A stretch of 64,000 nucleotides of DNA, taken from positions 10,307,001 through 10,371,000 of the forward strand of contig BSYQ01000001.1 of NCBI GenBank assembly GCA_030272585.1. Reading direction: 5' to 3'. The DNA is from Bryopsis sp. KO-2023 (taxonomy: Eukaryota; Chlorophyta; Ulvophyceae; Bryopsidales; Bryopsidaceae). The notes below the pieces were generated by a model, which worked only from the letters and a program-made list of their open reading frames with translations, did not search any database and had not been told where the DNA came from. Positions 34,355 to 49,075 of the stretch are shown here, in pieces. A program made the position numbers and the translations under genes. Every line of letters begins with the position of its first letter. The first letter of the stretch is position 1.

Positions 34355-37300
34355 ATGGATTCCTGCTTACGAAGGGAAGTGTTAAACAGTTTAAGCTGCG
34401 ACTTGGCGGGTAACGCTGTGTTCCTGTGTGAAAGGCTTTTCGCAGAAAAGCCAACTGAGGTGGGTTCCTATCTACGTCGAATTTTTCTTTTTGGTCGACT
34501 CTTGTAGCCGAGAAAAAAACGGTAGATTTTTTTTTCCTTCATGGTAAACCGAGAGACACTCGGTTATGTTCCTGGGCTTTTGGGATATGATCGAATCCCC
34601 CGCTGGAGGGGGATATATATGTAGGCGTCGGGAATGGGTGGTGCAACGGGGGGGGGGAAATGCGTCCCGACTTTTGACGTCTCGGTGTTTTCTTGGTTTT
34701 CTTGCTGTGGTATTTAAACAGAAAAAGCTTGGTTAAAGAGACTTGGGTGGTGATTGTGTGTTTCTTTTTGCGGGCAGGAAAACGCGCTGTTGCTGGCGAG
34801 GTGTTATTGTCGCAATCGTCAGGAATATCGCGCGTACCACGTACTGAAGGATGGAGGTATTTCTATTCGAAGCCTGTTTAGAAGGGTTTCGGTTTCGGTG
34901 TGCCTTATTTGTCGTCGAATCCTGAAGCAGGGGTATATTTTCCTATTTGTCTTGTGTTTTTTTTTCCCTTTGTTGGAAAATCCTCACTCTTGGCGAGCAA
35001 CGGTGTTGAAAACACGTAGAGGGCAAACGATCGTTCGCTCGAGCCATTGCTTCCTCCACGGCGTGTCGTCGCTGGACTTATGGCTCGCTTCACAACTTGA
35101 CGTCCCGCGAAACTTTTTGTGTCGAGTCGACTACACTTTTTTACCATAATTTTTTACCAATGTGTTGACTGTTTTCTGATTTGGTGGAAATGCCATGCCA
35201 GGGCCTCTGAAAGTCTTGTCCCCAGAGTGCAGATTATTGCTGGCTCAATGTTGTATCAAATTAGGCCACTTGCCAGAGGCGGAAGAAGTGTTGTTGAAAA
35301 AGTACAGAAGCTCAAGAGAGGTTTGTGATGCACAACATTGTGAATATTTCTGTGCAAATTCTCATTTTTGAAAAAAAATGCGCAAACCAAGAAATCAATG
35401 TGAATTTTGATAACCAAAACATGGATGTTGTTGTGGTTTTCCTTACTCAGGCTCCCCTGGGACCTGTGGAAAACTATTTGGTTGGAAGAATTCATAGACT
35501 GACGAGCCGGCCTGAATCAGCAAAAGAATATTGTGCAAGGGCACTGGAACTCGATCCTTTCCTGTGGGTAGCGTTTGAGGAGCTGTGTCGACTGGGTGAG
35601 TTGAATATTCCATGTCATGTGAAAACAAGATGCGTCTCTTGAATTTAATCCAGGGTTTTCCAGGAAACAAATGCTGCATTAGTTCATGATGTATGACCTT
35701 CAATGTTGAGTTTCTACAGGAGGGCATTCTAACTTTCCACAAAAGCGTAATTGGAAGGTTCAAACAAGGTCGAATATAATAGACGCTGGCAGTGATACTG
35801 GCTGAGCTTGACGTCGGTGTATGTGTCATGTTTGGAAGGTGCTAGTGGTGAAACGTCGAAAATCGTGCAAAACATGGCTTGCATTGCCGAGATCGAAAAT
35901 GAAGTGCAGTCCCTACACATCAACACGCCCGCTTCTGCAATGGAAACCCCCACCCCCCAAAACCACATCGGCTCTCCTTTGATGAATGCCCCGAATCGGA
36001 TCTCGGAAGGAACTCCAGGGTTTCAAAATTTCGCAAATGACCAGGATCGATACGATGGCTCTCCTAGAACGCCCACGTCCATGACAAGTCCAGCTCCACG
36101 ATGTGAGAATTGAAACAAGAGATTTAATGAAGAGTAAATTCAACTTCTCCGTGAATGTGGTCTAATGCATTCATGTGGGTGCGCTGTGGTAGCAGGTTTT
36201 CAACATATGGAGCATTCCATAGGGATGGACAGCTCTATGGAAATGCAGGTACTTCACGTTCCACCCACCAACAAAAAAAAAAATACGCCGGTGGACAGCG
36301 ATGTGCCCATCAGGTACCAACCTAACAGAGAGTTGTGAGAGGGGATGAAAACAGTACATAATGACTGGTTTCATGAGTGTTTGTAAAATTTCCAGGAGGA
36401 GCGCAAGAATTGCCGCCTTGAGTAGCAGAAAGGGGAGAGCCTCATCCACCAGACGGCAGTCTGAAGCTACGGCACCCCCTTCTTCCAACCGCTCGATGTC
36501 TGGGCAGCCGAGGAATCATCGATACGGAGGCAGCGTTCCAGAGAGAGAACACGACTCGTCGGCAAAAAGCAGGATGATGGATGATGGGACGAAGGCAGCT
36601 CTGCGGCTTTTGACGTTTTTGGGGGAAGGTTATCGACTGCTTTCGATGTACCGTTGCAAAGATGCTATCCAAGTCTTCACCAGGTGATGCCCGCAATAAC
36701 CTTGCTTTCGTTTCCTGTGTGTGTAGAGTCCCTAAGATCAAATGAAAATGCAACCAAAAGCACCCAGATTTATATATCTCTTTGCTGTCCTACAGACATG
36801 TATCATCTTGATTTTGTAAAATAAGGCTTCCGTGTTTGTTCTTTGTGCAGTAGGCTGCCCACAAATCAGTACTGCACCGGATGGGTGCTTTGCCAGGTTG
36901 CCAAGGCCCATGCTGAATCGGTCGACTACCACAGCGCACAAAAATCTTTTGAGAATGCAAGATTAGTGGATCCACAGAGATTGGAGGTACATTAAAAAAA
37001 TTGACCCTTTCGATTACATCGAGAAAAGGAACAAAACTGTTTCCTCCGACAGAATCTGGGATATTTTTTATTTTTTTCCGATCGATTCCAAAGCAACCTC
37101 CTTTTAATGAACCGTATTTTTTTTGTGTGTTTTGGTTGGTAGGACATGGATGTGTATTCCACTGTTTTGTGGCAACTGGGAGAGTTGGACAAATTATCCC
37201 ATCTGGCCGATGCTGCTGTATCGCTGGAAAGACTGGCCCCTGAAACTTGGTGCATAGTTGGAAATGTGCACAGCAAGAACACAGACCCTGACTCAGCAAT

Positions 37301-38515
37301 CAAGTCAGTGCATGCTGAAACTCAGCATTTCTGCCTGTTGTAATAAAATCTCTCAACTATGAATTGCGAGCCTGTGATAATTAGTTCTTAATGGTGAAAA
37401 AAAATAAGACTTTATTCCCTTTTCATTGCTTCGACATCAAGAAATTCCTGTCCTGTGAATTCTACGGAATCTTGACCTTTTTGCTTTTTTGCAGGGCTTT
37501 TCAAAGAGCTATGCAGTTGGATCCAGACAGGCCCTACACGTATACGTTGTGTGGGCATGAGTACTTTGCTCTGGAAGATTTCGAACGAGCGCAGCAATGC
37601 TTTCGGAAAGCGATTAATAAGGATGGGCGTCATTACAAGGCATGGTAAGTGTTTTTTGCATTTTGTTCATTTCAAGATATCTACCAAGCATCCATAGTTC
37701 CCCCATTCCCCAGACATGTGTCATGGGCATATTTTTGATGCATTTTTCTTTTGGAATGTAGATGCATGCATGCATTTCTTTTTCCACATACAAACGTATC
37801 GCCTCAACCGGTGGCCTTGCTTTTTCTGGCTTTTTCTGATGCATATGAATTATTTTTAATTTTTTTTACCAGGTATGGTGCTGGCTTGGTCCATTATCGC
37901 CAGGAAAAGTATGAGAGTGCGCAAGCACAATTCCGGAGAGCAATTTCGATAAACAACGCCTCATCTGTGCTAAAATGCCAGTTGGGAATGACACTGGCAA
38001 AGTTATCGAAGAATGATGGTGCTTTGCTACAGTTGCAACAAGCCATCAATTCCGATCGGAAAAATATAATTGCCTGGTTAGAGAAGGCCAAGGTCTTGCA
38101 GAATATGGAGAGACATCAGGAAGCTTTGGAAGTACTGCAAGGTGCTCTGGTGAGTCATTCGGGCAATTTGTACTTGTATATTTTTCCCTCCATTCATATA
38201 TCCCAAGAAGTTTTTGTGCCTCTAGGTGTGTAGTAAAAGGGGGAGGGGGGGGGAATGTTAATCAGAATAAGAGAAATTAGTTAACTTGATATTTTTATTT
38301 TTTTTAATTTTCAAACTTAGGTGATAGAGCATCGAGATCCGTGCTTGCATTTCCAAACTGGGATTGCCTACAAAAATTTGGGCAAGAAAAACGAGGCAGT
38401 GAAGCATTACTTCCATGCTCTCGACCTGAAACCGTCGGCGGCCGATCAAAATTTCATAAGAACTGCCATTGAGAAGATCAACGTGGAGGACGATTGCCAA
38501 GACACGGAATTATAG
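34355..38515 (+). CDS. CDC27: CDC27/APC3 subunit of the anaphase-promoting complex, 12 exons
   Basis: Exons: 34355-34459, 34778-34856, 35202-35320, 35451-35595, 35839-36102, 36196-36313, 36396-36683, 36851-36986, 37143-37303, 37495-37644, 37873-38149, 38321-38515. Phases join, giving 678 residues. The order of parts matches APC3: an N-terminal TPR block (GNAVFLCERLFAEKP, LLLARCYCRNRQEYRAYHVL, AKEYCARALELDPFLWVAFE), a polar linker of about 190 residues, then the C-terminal TPR superhelix (AFQRAMQLDPDRPYTYTLCG, YFALEDFERAQQCFRKAI, YGAGLVHYRQEKYESAQ, GIAYKNLGKKNEAVKHYF). APC3 is a scaffold subunit that binds the IR tail of Cdc20/Cdh1 activators in the nuclear ubiquitin ligase driving mitotic exit. 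The gene looks intact. The foldback element lies in its presumed promoter or leader. Confidence 0.93.
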
Positions 38516-39579
38516 TAGGAATTCAGTCAACATATAGATTAGAAGGAAAAGAAATGAAAAGAAAAGAAATATTGATGGATATATTAGATATTATTGGGCT
38601 GAATCTTGTCTGATATGTTTTGGAGGAGAAATGGGTGGTTCTCACTTTGTTGCTTAGTTTCCCTAAAAGAGTTACTGCATTTGGATGTTCAAAAAAAAAA
38701 AAAAAATCTGCAATGGAAAAAAAAAGAGCGAGAAAACTTGGCACATCGAATTTTGGAGGAAATTCTTGGTGGATAATTTTTTTGTCCATTTTTTCAGTAA
38801 TATATATATATCTACTGCATCGTAGCTGTTTCCGTGTGTTTTTTGGTTTCTTTTCATTCGACACTTTTTTTGAAACGGGATTCAACTCCAAGAGCACATC
38901 ACCACGTTGGGACATCAGCCCAAGACACTAGAATACCCCAGGCAAATTGTATTGTTTTAATCCTCCCGAACTAGAATTAAATCCCCGCTGATACCACATG
39001 TCCTTTGCACCCCAACTGTTGTTGGACTCCGAGGACCCAGAATGACAAACGAGCTGGGATAAGAAGCACGGCCACGGAGCGTCGGAAGTAGGGCAGTTCG
39101 AATCTGCCCCGCTCCAAATCCAAAAGCCCAGGAGGAAAAAAGGACAGCATGCAGCAAAATTAATGAAGCAGAAGCCCCCAAAGAAAAGAAACCGAGGAGA
39201 AATCCATGCCGTTCAAACAGTTGCATGTCCCACGCCCAAATTGTATTGAAATCCCCTTAGCAATGGACCGAGTCCATCTGATCAATCCGAAAAAGGTTGC
39301 CTGTTTATCTTCTATACTTTTTTTTTGTCCTCAGAGCTCTTTTCGAGATTCATACGGGCATGTGGCTAAAAAAAACAAAAAAACATGGGTATTTTTCATT
39401 TTGCAATGAATGATGCTTGCTACATGAGCATTGAAAAAATAGTAGTATTTACTGTTCATTTTTTTTCCCCTGAGTAGCAATAATTGCATCACTCAATGGG
39501 ACATGGTGTCTCTCTTATTGTTTTTTTTTTGGAACCTTCAATATTTTGGTGGTTTTCATTCTTACATTTCCTGGTACAA
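38516..39579. other. Intergenic region
   Basis: CDC27 3' flank with an A run near 38690. A short hairpin at about 39075-39112 (ggagcg ... cgctcc) contains gcagttcgaatctgc and looks like a tRNA T-arm, but there is no matching D-arm or acceptor stem. No gene is supported. Confidence 0.45.
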
Positions 39580-39985
39580 ATTGTTTTGCAACAAGGAAGA
39601 ACACAATCCGATTTGTCCGAATCGGGTGATTGGAATGAATGTGGACAGTAAACTCTGTTTGCTAAGGTACCCTTCAACTGGATTGCCCAACAGATCCAAC
39701 AAATTGCTCTTTTTCCCACATCATGGTGCAAAATTGGGAAACTTGGGAGCTGAGCTTTGCTGTTAATTTGGAATTTGGCTCCTTATCATCTTGGCTGGAG
39801 GCACAACATCAAATTTCTTGGTTCCTCTTCTCTGTGACAATAACCCGTTTCTGGTACACCATCAACAGTTTTCTCACTCTGCAACAGCCAGTACTTCAAA
39901 ATGCTGATACCCTTTCAAGCGATAATTCCCAGCATCCATATCATCTTCTCAACCGTACCAAACATTTGGAGTTCTTTGTTCACTT
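39580..39985. repeat. Dispersed repeat, copy B
   Basis: Inverted relative to copy A at 1-405, with which it shares near-continuous similarity. Because copy A is cut by the window edge, copy B may extend further right, toward 40200. It lies immediately left of the kinase inverted duplication. No element-encoded protein is recognisable. Confidence 0.75.
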
Positions 39986-40199
39986 GTTTTTGCCAAGGAC
40001 TTTTTCAATCTGGCTACCACTCCTGTCTCCTCCATCTCTATGTCTTGAAACTCTCTTTTGAGTCAAAGCGCGCATATCCCCAAAGTGTCTTTATCCGGTT
40101 AATTTCCCAGCACATGATTCACTGGCATATCCCATACCTTTCTTCACTGTATCTCAACACAGCCACCTCAAAAAAGTCCCACCGTTAATTTCACCATTA

Positions 40200-42500
<2,301 letters not shown>

Positions 42501-42935
42501 ACGTACTACGGTAACTATGTCGGAAAGTGTACATTGGGAAACACTTCTCTCGACGAGTTCCAAGTGCGGACCACCACCACGTGAAACCCAATTCAGATGT
42601 TTTTCAGCTTTACTTTGTCTTCTTTCAGAAACGACCACAACATCTCACAAATGCATGAAATGAAACACCAGCCCTTGCTTGCCAAGACGTGTGGGAAAAG
42701 GCAGAACAGAGTCATCACGCTTCCGTGACGCAGAATTCAAAAATTTCCCAAACGGGGCCTGCCACGTATCGAAATTTTCAAGCAGATGACCTTCCTCACT
42801 GTCTTGCTTTTCAAAGAAGCAAGTTGTCGATAAAAGTTGAACTTATATCTTGATTAGATAATATATTATATTATTCTTGGCTTCCCCACACGGGATGTGA
42901 ATATCTTTACTGAACATGCCACCCATCAGCATTGG

Positions 42936-43599
42936 GTTGGGGACAGGGTTTGCTAGTAGATCAATTTGCAACGATCTACTAACTAATGAAGGCCAAAATT
43001 CGCACGAGGTGAAGGGCTACTAAATAAAGTCGTTAGTAGGGAAATTTCCTACTTAATAGTATCTATTAATAGCATGCCCTAGTTAGTAGCTAGTTAGTAG
43101 GTCGGTCTACGTACTAATCAATGTTTGAATGCACATTTTATTGATTTTGTTAAGCTTCCCTCGAAGGCACTCACGTGACACACAACCTCACACATCCAAG
43201 CCGTTCAAGCCAGATGGAAGTTGTGGGGGAAAGTAGTGGATAGGCTAGTTACATAATTAGTAGCTAGTAGGCGTTAGTAGTATTTTCAGCCTACTAGCTA
43301 GTCTACTAGCAACCCCTGGTTGAGATATCCTTATGACCGACTGTGCTGAGTTTCCGATATCGCACATGCAGCGCGAGAATGATGTCGCGACAGCGTAGTA
43401 CTGTCGCCCAGTTTCGTTTTTGATATATATAATTATGTAACTAGTCAGTAGGTATTAATAGAAAATATCCATGTTAATACCTACTGGCTCCGGATTTTGC
43501 CTACTAACTAAAGTTGCCTTAGTAGTTAGTAGAAAGTTAGTTAAACGTTAGTAGATTTTCAGCCTACTAGCCAATCTACTAGCAAACCCTGGTTGGGGA
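42936..43599. mobile_element. Non-autonomous hAT-type element (MITE) with 8-bp target duplication
   Basis: The element spans 42944-43591 (648 bp). It begins CAGGGTTTGCTAGTAGAT, and its last 18 bases are the exact reverse complement (43574-43591). It is flanked on both sides by the direct repeat gttgggga (42936-42943 and 43592-43599). CAGGG-type ends with 8-bp target duplications are characteristic of hAT transposons. The interior is full of TAGTAG/CTACTA words and has no transposase frame. The terminal 44 bases are repeated internally at 43274-43318 with the variant end aacccctg. The intact duplication suggests a fairly recent insertion between the two kinase copies. Confidence 0.9.
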
Positions 43600-43689
43600 T
43601 GCAGCCAGTGGGTTTCCAAACAGAGGAAATTCCTTGGAGCTCGTCAAGGAAAGTGTGTCCCAATGTTCACTCTCCAATACGGTTAGTAC

Positions 43690-46170
<2,481 letters not shown>

Positions 46171-47167
46171 TGGGTATGAAAATCTGAGTACGGAAATTGG
46201 GTGAGTAGCTTGGGCAGGGAAATTCTTGACAGTTGTGGGCAGGAAAAAAAAATGGGAAGCTGAGGATTACCATTCGTTTGGTAATATCTCGTTACCCTTG
46301 AAAAAACAAAAAAAATGGAATTGTAACAACGTTATATCAGAAGTTTTTATGTTGCTCCAAGAATCTTCAGGAATCCTGAGGAATCTGAGAAGTTTTCTGT
46401 TTCTCCAAGAGAACCAATAGGCCTGGGGACAGACATCATTTGACCTCCTCTCGAACTTTTGAAGAGGCAATTGGGCAATTATTCATTGGAAATCGATAGA
46501 CACTCGTTTCGTTTTCAGACCGCCTTGACAAAGACCCGCTCGTGATATGCCCAGTTTTGGGTTTTCAGGTTTTTTGGAAATGGCTGCAAATCAGTTTAGT
46601 CCATTCAGGAGGTTCGATTGGCTCCCCCACAATCCTTGTCACTCTGATCTTGGAAGCCACAGGGCCACTTTTATTCCTGTTGGTTAGGTTCGCAATGCCC
46701 CAGCCAGAAAGAAGGAGTTCAAACAAAAGCTTGCTGTTGTGGTGGTGGATTCTCCCCCCAAATCAATCAATGATTACATGTTGCCCCAACACCAGAGTGG
46801 CTCATCAAATGCAACATGTCATCATTGATTGATTGGCTGGTTGCGCCAACCAATTTTTTTGGACTTTCTGGCTCAAGCACGAACAGGAGAGCTCTTCTCG
46901 TCGACCCCTGGTTTGGTTTGCCTTTCTTTCCGCACGTGGAATCTCGAAAACAGGCTGGTGCGCGAAAGGGCAGGCACATCAACATGACATGACAGGTCAG
47001 TGGAGGGGGCGTGGCTGCCACATCCCAATCATCTGTTCGCTTTTCCAGATCTCACACGTTTTGCTCTGAGATAAAACCCGCGCAATTGCAACTTTCGGCA
47101 GTTCCGTGTTTTCGTGTTTTCTTGGTTTATCGGTGTTTTTTGTCGTCAGATCTCGCTGTAAACCAAG
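46171..47167. promoter_or_regulatory. LHCII upstream region
   Basis: Presumed promoter and leader of the LHCII gene. It contains a G-box core CACGTG at 46933-46938, several CCAAT-type words (for example near 46850 and 47025) and gagataaaac near 47070, which includes a GATA-type core. Such elements are common in plant light-regulated promoters; their use here is an inference. Confidence 0.4.
46761..46834. repeat. 24-bp inverted repeat upstream of LHCII
   Basis: 46761-46784 and 46811-46834 are reverse complements at 23 of 24 positions, with a 26-bp spacer. The outer halves contain repeated AATCAATCAATGAT. It could be a cruciform or paired factor site, or the relic of a small foldback element. 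Confidence 0.75.
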
Positions 47168-48201
47168 ATGGCTTCCACCATGATGTCCAAGGCTTTCGTC
47201 GGTGCCCAGGTCGCCGCCAAGGTAACCAGCTGCTAAGTCGTCGCTGCGTTGTGTCGTTTGACTGTGGGGTGGATCCAATCCTCCAGGTGTGCATGGGGTG
47301 CACGGCTGTGAAACGGCGTGGTTTGTAACCAGCTTTTCTCTATCGTTTGCAGACCACCAAGCAGACGACTCGCGCCGCGATCGAGTTCTACGGACCCGAC
47401 CGTGCTCTCTGGTTGGGACCTTACTCCGAGGGTGCTGTCCCCAGCTACCTCACCGGAGAGTTCCCTGGTGACTACGGCTGGGACTCCGCCGGTCTGTCCG
47501 CCGACCCCGAGACCTTCGCTGCCAACCGCGAGTTGGAGCTGATCCACGCCCGATGGGCTATGTTGGGAGTTGTCGGGTGCCTCACTCCTGAGGCCCTGGA
47601 GAAGTACGGCGGTATTGAGTTCGGAGAGGCCGTGTGGTTCAAGGCTGGTTCCCAGATCTTCGCCGACGGTGGAATCGACTACCTCGGAAACCCTTCCCTT
47701 GTCCACGCCCAGTCCATCCTCGCCATCGTCTGGATCCAGGTGACTAGATCCACACTTCACAGCAGTGTATCAAAGCTTGCGTCGAAAAGCAGGAATAATA
47801 AGCAACGGTGTAGTGTGTGTAAGCGTCAAGACGGGACGTCGTGTCCGTTGGGGTGTCATGAAACGAAGCTGTAACTACTGTTGTAGGTCATCCTCATGGG
47901 ACTGGCTGAGGGATACAGGTGCTCTGGAGGTCCTTTGGGAGAGGCCACCGACCCACTCTACCCCGGTGAGGCTTTCGACCCAATGGGCATGGCTGACGAC
48001 CCAGAGACCTTCGCTGAGTTGAAGACCAAGGAGATCAAGAACGGAAGGTTGGCTATGTTCGCCATGTTCGGATTCTTCACCCAGGCCCTGCAGACCGGCA
48101 AGGGACCAGTTGAGTGCTGGGCTGAGCACATCGCCGACCCAGTCGCCAACAACGGATTCGTGTACGCCACCAAGTTCTTCGGTACCAGCTTCTACAACTA
48201 A
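47168..48201 (+). CDS. Chlorophyll a/b-binding light-harvesting protein, LHCII type, three exons
   Basis: Exons: 47168-47221, 47353-47739, 47887-48201, giving 251 residues. LHCII binds chlorophylls a and b and xanthophylls in the thylakoid membrane and forms the main photosystem II antenna. A short transit peptide is followed by [16 protein letters not shown], the region of the trimerisation motif (W/F)YGPDR. The [17 protein letters not shown] segment comes next, then helix B ([16 protein letters not shown]) and helix C around [15 protein letters not shown]. Helix A ([17 protein letters not shown]) is the generic LHC motif with Glu, Asn and Arg ligands. The length is normal. Codons are strongly biased to C- and G-ending forms, unlike neighbouring genes, which fits very high expression. 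A 5'-proximal intron splits the transit peptide. Confidence 0.95.
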
Positions 48202-49075
48202 AGAGATGACTCGAGTAGAATGACCCACATTTTTGGTGTGAGCGTTTCTCTAGCGTCGCTCTTTGTGAAGATAATTTGGAGAAAAATATGAGTGAGATCT
48301 GTACCATGATTCTTGTGTAACCGATGGACATCGTTCATTTTTATGGCTGGGTTTTCTGCACCATGCATGGATTTGGGGTGGCTTCGCAACAGAATGACAA
48401 AAACTGGTCCAGATAATGCCAGAGAAATGCTGAAACCAATCTCACAAAACAAAAAATATACTTCTGTATTGGCAATCAGAGAGTGGTGAAATTTGTCACT
48501 TCACACCATGAGCCATTGCTCAGATTAGAGATGCTACACATCACATCTGCAACTGCACAAATGTACAGTTTAAATGTGCGTATATATTGATGGGCTGATG
48601 GGCTGATGGGGGGGGAAAATTGAACACTTGTTTTTTCTGCCTTACCCATAATGCAGAAAACACTGCTGCATCTCGACATGGGGGCAAATTGTTTTTAAAT
48701 GAAGATAGAGTTGTCAAATATTGGAATTTGATGGAAAAACAACAAAAACAACAGTGTCAAAATGAATGATATATATGTATATATGTATATCCTTGCACAC
48801 TGCACCAACAAACTCATTCACTTCCTGAAAGTGAGACATCAAAATAGGATTCATTTACTGAGAGTGAGACATCAAAATAAGAACCATCTATGTAACTGAA
48901 TTTACACACTCGACTTAAAACTAAATCTACATTGTGCTAAAATTTCACATTATAGCCACTCTATAACTTTTCTCCTCCTGTACTTATCCAAAATTGCCCT
49001 GCTGCTTCTATCTAATCCCACCTCCCTACCACTCTCTGCACCTACCCAATTCCATCCCATCCCGATACACACACT
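48202..49075. other. Convergent intergenic region
   Basis: Contains LHCII and MCM2 3' flanks. Two tandem copies of a unit of about 33 bp carrying agtgagacatcaaaata lie at about 48817-48882, and gggctgatgggctgatgg lies near 48592. No gene is supported. Confidence 0.5.

Noticed and set aside
39075-39112. tRNA-like T-arm hairpin
   Set aside because: The T-loop-like gttcgaat sits in a good stem, but there is no complementary 5' acceptor strand, D-arm or anticodon arm at the right distance on either strand.
38957-39226. Minus-strand frame of 89 codons with hydrophobic stretches
   Set aside because: No family match, no splice-compatible neighbours and no conserved motif; cannot be supported as a gene.
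47233-47760. Minus-strand open frame of 175 codons across the LHCII gene
   Set aside because: Shadow of the strongly G/C-ending codons of LHCII exon 2; no recognisable product.
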